A stretch of DNA of 64,000 bases from assembly GCA_037783545.1 (NCBI GenBank), contig JBBELK010000574.1, forward strand, positions 124,001 through 188,000, given 5' to 3'. The position numbers were made by a program, and so were the translations under genes. The number at the start of each line of letters is the position of its first letter. Within the stretch, counting starts at the first letter, position 1. This stretch comes from Henricia sp. BOLD:AAB3569. Lineage: Eukaryota > Echinodermata > Asteroidea > Spinulosida > Echinasteridae. Of this stretch, positions 56,551 to 64,000 are shown piece by piece. Below the pieces are notes generated by a model. That model saw only the letters and a program-made list of their open reading frames with translations, did not search any database and had not been told where the DNA came from.

Positions 56551-57494
56551 AGGACAAGTGCGCAATATAGAGAGTTTGGAGCATGCAAAATTTGAAGTTC
56601 GTCGGAAAATTGTTCGACCTCCAAATTTGCCGACGTTTGGACCACACTTTGACCAAATTGCCGAGCCAAACTGGGGTGCGTCAACGACAGTCCGAAGGAC
56701 TGAGCATGCGCACGACTCAGGAGTACACCAAAGAGGGTGTGTACAGACAGCCACGGTTTGCGTGAGCAGTCAGGAAGCCCCAACCCAGTTTTCCCTAAAC
56801 TTTGAAATTTCTCTGCCATTTCCCGGCGAAAGTCTGTCAATTTTTTAGGACAAGTGCGCAATATAGAGAGTTTGGAGCATGCAAAATTTGAAGTTCGTCG
56901 GAACATTTTTCGACCTCCAAATTTGCCGACGTTTGGACCACACTTTGACCAAATTGCCGAGCCAAACTGGGGTGCGTCAACGACAGTCCGAAGGACTGAG
57001 CATGCGAACGACTCAGGAGTACACCAAAGAGGTGTGTACAGACAGCCACGGTTTGCGTGAGCAGTCAGGAAGCCCAACCCAGTTTTCCCTAAACTTTGAA
57101 ATTTCTCTGCCATTTCCCGGCGAAAGTCTGTCAATTTTTTAGGACAAGTGCGCAATATAGAGAGTTTGGAGCATGCAAAATTTGAAGTTCGTCGGAAAAT
57201 TGTTCGACCTCCAAATTTGCCGACGTTTGGACCACACTTTGACCAAATTGCCGAGCCAAACTGGGGTGCGTCAACGACAGTCCGAAGGACTGAGCATGCG
57301 CACGACTCAGGAGTACACCAAAGAGGTGTGTACAGACAGCCACGGTTTGCGTGAGCAGTCAGGAAGCCCAACCCAGTTTTCCCTAAACTTTGAAATTTCT
57401 CTGCCATTTCCCGGCGAAAGTCTGTCAATTTTTTAGGACAAGTGCGCAATATAGAGAGTTTGGAGCATGCAAAATTTGAAGTTCGTCGGAACAT
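56541..57494 (-). other. Read-through frame across 294-bp monomers, not a gene
   Basis: Two successive monomers have lost one C (AAGCCCAACCC near 57072 and 57366), making them 294 bp, a multiple of three. With a nearby one-base gain (AAGAGGGTG near 56734) this leaves a 317-codon minus-strand frame spanning more than three monomers. It translates the satellite as a repeated peptide. The frame is explained by indels in the repeat and has no features of a protein. Confidence 0.85.
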
Positions 57495-60400
57495 TTTTCG
57501 ACCTCCAAATTTGCCGACGTTTGGACCACACTTTGACCAAATTGCCGAGCCAAACTGGGGTGCGTCAACGACAGTCCGAAGGACTGAGCATGCGAACGAC
57601 TCAGGAGTACACCAAAGAGGTGTGTACAGACAGCCACGGTTTGCCTGAGCAGTCAGGAAGCCACAACCCAGTTTTTTCTAAACTTTGAAATTTCTCTGCC
57701 ATTTCCCGGCGAAAGTCTGTCAATTTTTTAGGACAAGTGCGCAATATAGAGAGTTTGGAGCATGCAAAATTTGAAGTTCGTCGGAAAATTGTTCGACCTC
57801 CAAATTTGCCGACGTTTGGACCACACTTTGACCAAATTGCCGAGCCAAACTGGGGTGCGTCAACGACAGTCCGAAGGACTGAGCATGCGCACGACTCAGG
57901 AGTACCCCAAAGAGGTGTGTACAGACAGCCACGGTTTGCGTGAGCAGTCAGGAAGCCCCAACCCAGTTTTCCCTAAACTTTGAAATTTCTCTGCCATTTC
58001 CCGGCGAAAGTCTGTCAATTTTTTAGGACAAGTGCGCAATATAGAGAGTTTGGAGCATGCAAAATTTGAAGTTCGTCGGAACATTTTTCGACCTCCAAAT
58101 TTGCCGACGTTTGGACCACACTTTGACCAAATTGCCGAGCCAAACTGGGGTGCGTCAACGACAGTCCGAAGGACTGAGCATGCGCACGACTCAGGAGTAC
58201 ACCAAAGAGGTGTGTACAGACAGCCACGGTTTGCGTGAGCAGTCAGGAAGCCCCAACCCAGTTTTCCCTAAACTTTGAAATTTCTCTGCCATTTCCCGGC
58301 GAAAGTCTGTCAATTTTTTAGGACAAGTGCGCAATATAGAGAGTTTGGAGCATGCAAAATTTGAAGTTCGTCGGAAAATTGTTCGACCTCCAAATTTGCC
58401 GACGTTTGGACCACACTTTGACCAAATTGCCGAGCCAAACTGGGGTGCGTCAACGACAGTCCGAAGGACTGAGCATGCGCACGACTCAGGAGTACACCAA
58501 AGAGGTGTGTACAGACAGCCACGGTTTGCGTGAGCAGTCAGGAAGCCCCAACCCAGTTTTCCCTAAACTTTGAAATTTCTCTGCCATTTCCCGGCGAAAG
58601 TCTGTCAATTTTTTAGGACAAGTGCGCAATATAGAGAGTTTGGAGCATGCAAAATTTGAAGTTCGTCGGAACATTTTTCGACCTCCAAATTTGCCGACGT
58701 TTGGACCACACTTTGACCAAATTGCCGAGCCAAACTGGGGTGCGTCAACGACAGTCCGAAGGACTGAGCATGCGCACGACTCAGGAGTACACCAAAGAGG
58801 TGTGTACAGACAGCCACGGTTTGCGTGAGCAGTCAGGAAGCCCCAACCCAGTTTTCCCTAAACTTTGAAATTTCTCTGCCATTTCCCGGCGAAAGTCTGT
58901 CAATTTTTTAGGACAAGTGCGCAATATACAGAGTTTGGAGCATGCAAAATTTGAAGTTCGTCGGAACATTTTTCGACCTCCAAATTTGCCGACGTTTGGA
59001 CCACACTTTGACCAAATTGCCGAGCCAAACTGGGGTGCGTCAACGACAGTCCGAAGGACTGAGCATGCGCACGACTCAGGAGTACACCAAAGAGGTGTGT
59101 ACAGACAGCCACGGTTTGCGTGAGCAGTCAGGAAACCCCAACCCAGTTTTCCCTAAACTTTGAAATTTCTCTGCCATTTCCCGGCGAAAGTCTGTCAATT
59201 TTTTAGGACAAGTGCGCAATATAGAGAGTTTGGAGCATGCAAAATTTGAAGTTCGTCGGAACATATTTCGACCTCCAAATTTGCCGACGTTTGGACCACA
59301 CTTTGACCAAATTGCCGAGCCAAACTGGGGTGCGTCAACGACAGTCCGAAGGACTGAGCATGCGCACGACTCAGGAGTACACCAAAGAGGTGTGTACAGA
59401 CAGCCACGGTTTGCGTGAGCAGTCAGGAAGCCCCAACCCAGTTTTCCCTAAACTTTGAAATTTCTCTGCCATTTCCCGGCGAAAGTCTGTCAATTTTTTA
59501 GGACAAGTGCGCAATATAGAGAGTTTGGAGCATGCAACATTTGAAGTTCGTCGGACAATTTTTCGACCTCCAAATTTGCCGACGTTTGGACCACACTTTG
59601 ACCAAATTGCCGACCCAAACTGGGGTGCGTCAACGACAGTCCGAAGGACTGAGCATGCGCACGACTCAGGAGTACACCAAAGAGGTGTGTACAGACAGCC
59701 ACGGTTTGCGTGAGCAGTCAGGAAGCCCCAACCCAGTTTTCCCTAAACTTTGAAATTTCTCTGCCATTTCCCGGCGAAAGTCTGTCAATTTTTTAGGACA
59801 AGTGCGCAATATAGAGAGTTTGGATCATGCAAAATTTGAAGTTCGTCGGAACATTTTTCGACCTCCAAATTTGCCGACGTTTGGACCACACTTTGACCAA
59901 ATTGCCGAGCCAAACTGGGGTGCGTCAACGACAGTCCGAAGGACTGAGCATGCGCACGACTCAGGAGTACACCAAAGAGGTGTGTACAGACAGCCACGGT
60001 TTGCGTGAGCAGTCAGGAAGCCCCAACCCAGTTTTCCCTAAACTTTGAAATTTCTCTGCCATTTCCCGGCGAAAGTCTGTCAATTTTTTAGGACAAGTGC
60101 GCAATATAGAGAGTTTGGAGCATGCAAAATTTAAAGTTCGTCGGAACATTTTTCGACCTCCAAATTTGCCGACGTTTGGACCACACTTTGACCAAATTGC
60201 CGAGCCAAACTGGGGTGCGTCAACGACAGTCCGAAGGACTGAGCATGCGCACGACTCAGGAGTACACCAAAGAGGTGTGTACAGACAGCCACGGTTTGCG
60301 TGAGCAGTCAGGAAGCCCCAACCCAGTTTTCCCTAAACTTTGAAATTTCTCTGCCATTTCCCGGCGAAAGTCTGTCAATTTTTTAGACAAGTGCGCAATA

Positions 60401-63400
60401 TAGAGAGTTTGGAGCATGCAAAATTTGAAGTTCGTCGGAACATTTTTCGACCTCCAAATTTGCCGACGTTTGGACCACACTTTGACCAAATTGCCGAGCC
60501 AAACTGGGGTGCGTCAACGACAGTCCGAAGGACTGAGCATGCGCACGACTCAGGAGTACACCAAAGAGGTGTGTACAGACAGCCACGGTTTGCGTGAGCA
60601 GTCAGGAAGCCCCAACCCAGTTTTCCCTAAACTTTGAAATTTCTCTGCCATTTCCCGGCGAAAGTCTGTCAATTTTTTAGGACAAGTGCGCAATATAGAG
60701 AGTTTGGAGCATGCAAAATTTGAAGTTCGTCGGAACATTTTTCGACCTCCAAATTTGCCGACGTTTGGACCACACTTTGACCAAATTGCCGAGCCAAACT
60801 GGGGTGCGTCAACGACAGTCCGAAGGACTGAGCATGCGCACGACTCAGGAGTACACCAAAGAGGTGTGTACAGACAGCCACGGTTTGCGTGAGCAGTCAG
60901 GAAGCCCCAACCCAGTTTTCCCTAAACTTTGAAATTTCTCTGCCATTTCCCGGCGAAAGTCTGTCAATTTTTCAGGACAAGTGCGCAATATAGAGAGTTT
61001 GGAGCATGAAAAATTTAAAGTTCGTCGGAACATTTTTCGACCTCCAAATTTGCCGACGTTTGGACCACACTTTGACCAAATTGCCGAGCCAAACTGGGGT
61101 GCGTCAACGACAGTCCGAAGGACTGAGCATGCGCACGACTCAGGAGTACACCAAAGAGGTGTGTACAGACAGCCACGGTTTGCGTGAGCAGTCAGGAAGC
61201 CCCAACCCAGTTTTCCCTAAACTTTGAAATTTCTCTGCCATTTCCCGGCGAAAGTCTGTCAATTTTTTTTAGACAAGTGCGCAATATAGAGAGTTTGGAG
61301 CATGCAAAATTTGAAGTTCGTCGGAACATTTTCGACCTCCAAATTTGCCGACGTTTGGACCACACTTTGACCAAATTGCCGAGCCAAACTGGGGTGCGTC
61401 AACGACAGTCCGAAGGACTGAGCATGCGCACGACTCAGGAGTACACCAAAGAGGTGTGTACAGACAGCCACGGTTTGCGTGAGCAGTCAGGAAGCCCCAA
61501 TCCAGTTTTCCCTAAACTTTGAAATTTCTCTGCCATTTCCCGGCGAAAGTCTGTCAATTTTTTAGGACAAGTGCGCAATATAGAGAGTTTGGAGCATGCA
61601 AAATTTGAAGTTCGTCGGAAAATTGTTCGACCTCCAAATTTGCCGACGTTTGGACCACACTTTGACCAAATTGCCGAGCCAAACTGGGGGTGCGTCAACG
61701 ACAGTCCGAAGGACTGAGCATGCGCACGACTCAGGAGTACACCAAAGAGGTGTGTACAGACAGCCACGGTTTGCGTGAGCAGTCAGGAAGCCCCAACCCA
61801 GTTTTCCCTAAACTTTGAAATTTCTCTGCCATTTCCCGGCGAAAGTCTGTAAATTTTTTAGGACAAGTGCGCAATATAGAGAGTTTGGAGCATGCAAAAT
61901 TTGAAGTTCGTCGGAACATTTTTCAACCTCCAAATTTGCCGACGTTTGGACCACACTTTGACCAAATTGCCGAGCCAAACTGGGGTGCGTCAACGACAGT
62001 CCGAAGGACTGAGCATGCGCACGACTCAGGAGTACACCAAAGAGGTGTGTACAGACAGCCACGGTTTGCGTGAGCAGTCAGGAAGCCCCAACCAAGTTTT
62101 CCCTAAACTTTGAAATTTCTCTGCCATTTCCCGGCGAAAGTCTGTCAATTTTTTAGGACAAGTGCGCAATATAGAGAGTTTGGAGCATCCAAAATTTGAA
62201 GTTCGTCGGAACATTTTTCGACCTCCAAATTTGCCGACGTTTGGACCACACTTTGACCAAATTGCCGAGCCAAACTGGGGTGCGTCAACGACAGTCCGAA
62301 GGACTGAGCATGCGCACGACTCAGGAGTACACCAAAGAGGTGTGTACAGACAGCCACGGTTTGCGTGAGCAGTCAGGAAGCCCCAACCCAGTTTTCCCTA
62401 AACTTTGAAATTTCTCTGCCATTTCCCGGCGAAAGTCTGTCATTTTTTTAGGACAAGTGCGCAATATAGAGAGTTTGGAGCATGCAAAATTTGAAGTTCG
62501 TCGGAACATTTTTCGACCTCCAAATTTGCCGACGTTTGGACCACACTTTGACCAAATTGCCGAGCCAAACTGGGGTGCGTCAACGACAGTCCGAAGGACT
62601 GAGCATGCGCACGACTCGGGAGTACACCAAAGAGGTGTGTACAGACAGCCACGGTTTGCGTGAGCAGTCAGGAAGCCCCAACCCAGTTTTCCCTAAACTT
62701 TGAAATTTCTCTGCCATTTCCCGGCGAAAGTCTGTCATTTTTTTAGGACAAGTGCGCAATATAGAGAGTTTGGAGCATGCAAAATTTGAAGTTCGTCGGA
62801 ACATTTTTCGACCTCCAAATTTGCCGACGTTTGGACCACACTTTGACCAAATTGCCGAGCCAAACTGGGGTGCGTCAACGACAGTCCGAAGGACTGAGCA
62901 TGCGCACGACTCGGGAGTACACCAAAGAGGTGTGTACAGACAGCCACGGTTTGCGTGAGCAGTCAGGAAGCCCCAACCCAGTTTTCCCTAAACTTTGAAA
63001 TTTCTCTGCCATTTCCCGGCGAAAGTCTGTCAATTTTTTAGGACAAGTGCGCAATATAGAGAGTTTGGAGCATGCAAAATTTGAAGTTCGTCGGAAAATT
63101 GTTCGACCTCCAAATTTGCCGACGTTTGGACCACACTTTGACCAAATTGCCGAGCCAAACTGGGGTGCGTCAACGACAGTCCGAAGGACTGAGCATGCGC
63201 ACGACTCAGGAGTACACCAAAGAGGTGTGTACAGACAGCCACGGTTTGCGTGAGCAGTCAGGAAGCCCCAACCCAGTTTTCCCTAAACTTTGAAATTTCT
63301 CTGCCATTTCCCGGCGAAAGTCTGTCAATTTTTTAGACAAGTGCGCAATATAGAGAGTTTGGAGCATGCAAAATTTGAAGTTCGTCGGAACATTTTTCGA

Positions 63401-64000
63401 CCTCCAAATTTGCCGACGTTTGGACCACACTTTGACCAAATTGCCGAGCCAAACTGGGGTGCGTCAACGACAGTCCGAAGGACTGAGCATGCGCACGACT
63501 CAGGAGTACACCAAAGAGGTGTGTACAGACAGCCACGGTTTGCGTGAGCAGTCAGGAAGCCCCAACCCAGTTTTCCCTAAACTTTGAAATTTCTCTGCCA
63601 TTTCCCGGCGAAAGTCTGTCAATTTTTTAGGACAAGTGCGCAATATAGAGAGTTTGGAGCATGCAAAATTTGAAGTTCGTCGGAAAATTGTTCGACCTCC
63701 AAATTTGCCGACGTTTGGACCACACTTTGACCAAATTGCCGAGCCAAACTGGGGTGCGTCAACGACAGTCCGAAGGACTGAGCATGCGCACGACTCAGGA
63801 GTACACCAAAGAGGTGTGTACAGACAGCCACGGTTTGCGTGAGCAGTCAGGAAGCCCCAACCCAGTTTTCCCTAAACTTTGAAATTTCTCTGCCATTTCC
63901 CGGCGAAAGTCTGTCAATTTTTTAGGACAAGTGCGCAATATAGAGAGTTTGGAGCATGCAAAATTTGAAGTTCGTCGGAACATTTTCGACCTCCAAATTT

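Larger units (their letters stand above)
42898..64000 (+). repeat. Satellite array, right block: about 71 tandem 295-bp monomers
   Basis: The monomer interrupted at 39446 resumes here (AGGAAGCCCCAACCC) and the array continues in the same orientation to the window edge. The first three monomers (to about 43.8 kb) still carry left-block variants such as GGACTACACC, GTCTGTAAAT and GGAACATGTTCG. Beyond that nearly every monomer is of the GGAGTACACC class with GGAACATTTTTCGACC or GGAAAATTGTTCGACC, and the AAATTCGTCGG form that is common on the left is absent. A recurrent AAATTTAAAGTTCG variant appears instead (44.2-49.2 kb, 60.1 kb, 61.0 kb). No SINE copies and no gene are seen. Confidence 0.97.

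Noticed and set aside
1-64000. rDNA or histone-type gene tandem repeat
   Set aside because: The unit is too short, shows no rRNA similarity that I recognise and no conserved reading frame.

Overview
The window is almost entirely one eukaryotic satellite DNA array. A 295-bp monomer (about 48% GC) repeats head to tail from base 1 to 39446 and again, in the same orientation, from about 42904 to 64000. That is roughly 200 monomers, and the array runs off both ends of the window. No convincing protein-coding gene, rRNA or stand-alone tRNA gene is visible. The many 60-112 codon open frames are by-products of the repeat.

Layout. (1) 1-8.6 kb: satellite carrying five near-identical copies of one 285-bp tRNA-derived SINE on the minus strand. 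Every copy sits at the same base of the monomer between the same 12-bp direct repeats, so the SINE inserted once and was then amplified with the satellite. (2) 8.6-39.4 kb: satellite with layered higher-order repeats (dimers, trimers, 4-, 5-, 6- and 11-monomer blocks), including an exact-looking 3923-bp tandem duplication (25726-33571) whose junction cuts a monomer out of register. (3) 39447-42897: a 3.45-kb foldback-type transposable element. Its long inverted ends are built from 21-bp tandem repeats, it holds further nested inverted repeats, and it lies inside a single satellite monomer. (4) 42.9-64 kb: satellite again, with a different and more uniform set of monomer variants after about 43.8 kb.

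Organism. The SINE has a pol III B box and A box followed by a block resembling the Nin-DC domain known from SINEs of cnidarians, molluscs, echinoderms and amphioxus. With the satellite and foldback element, this suggests a marine invertebrate nuclear genome. The species cannot be named from the sequence.

The elements form a history rather than a pathway: a satellite array took up two unrelated mobile elements. One (SINE) became part of an amplified higher-order unit; the other (foldback) remained a single insertion near a change in satellite composition. The monomer keeps nearly all expected CpGs and carries a one-mismatch NRF1-type site in each copy.
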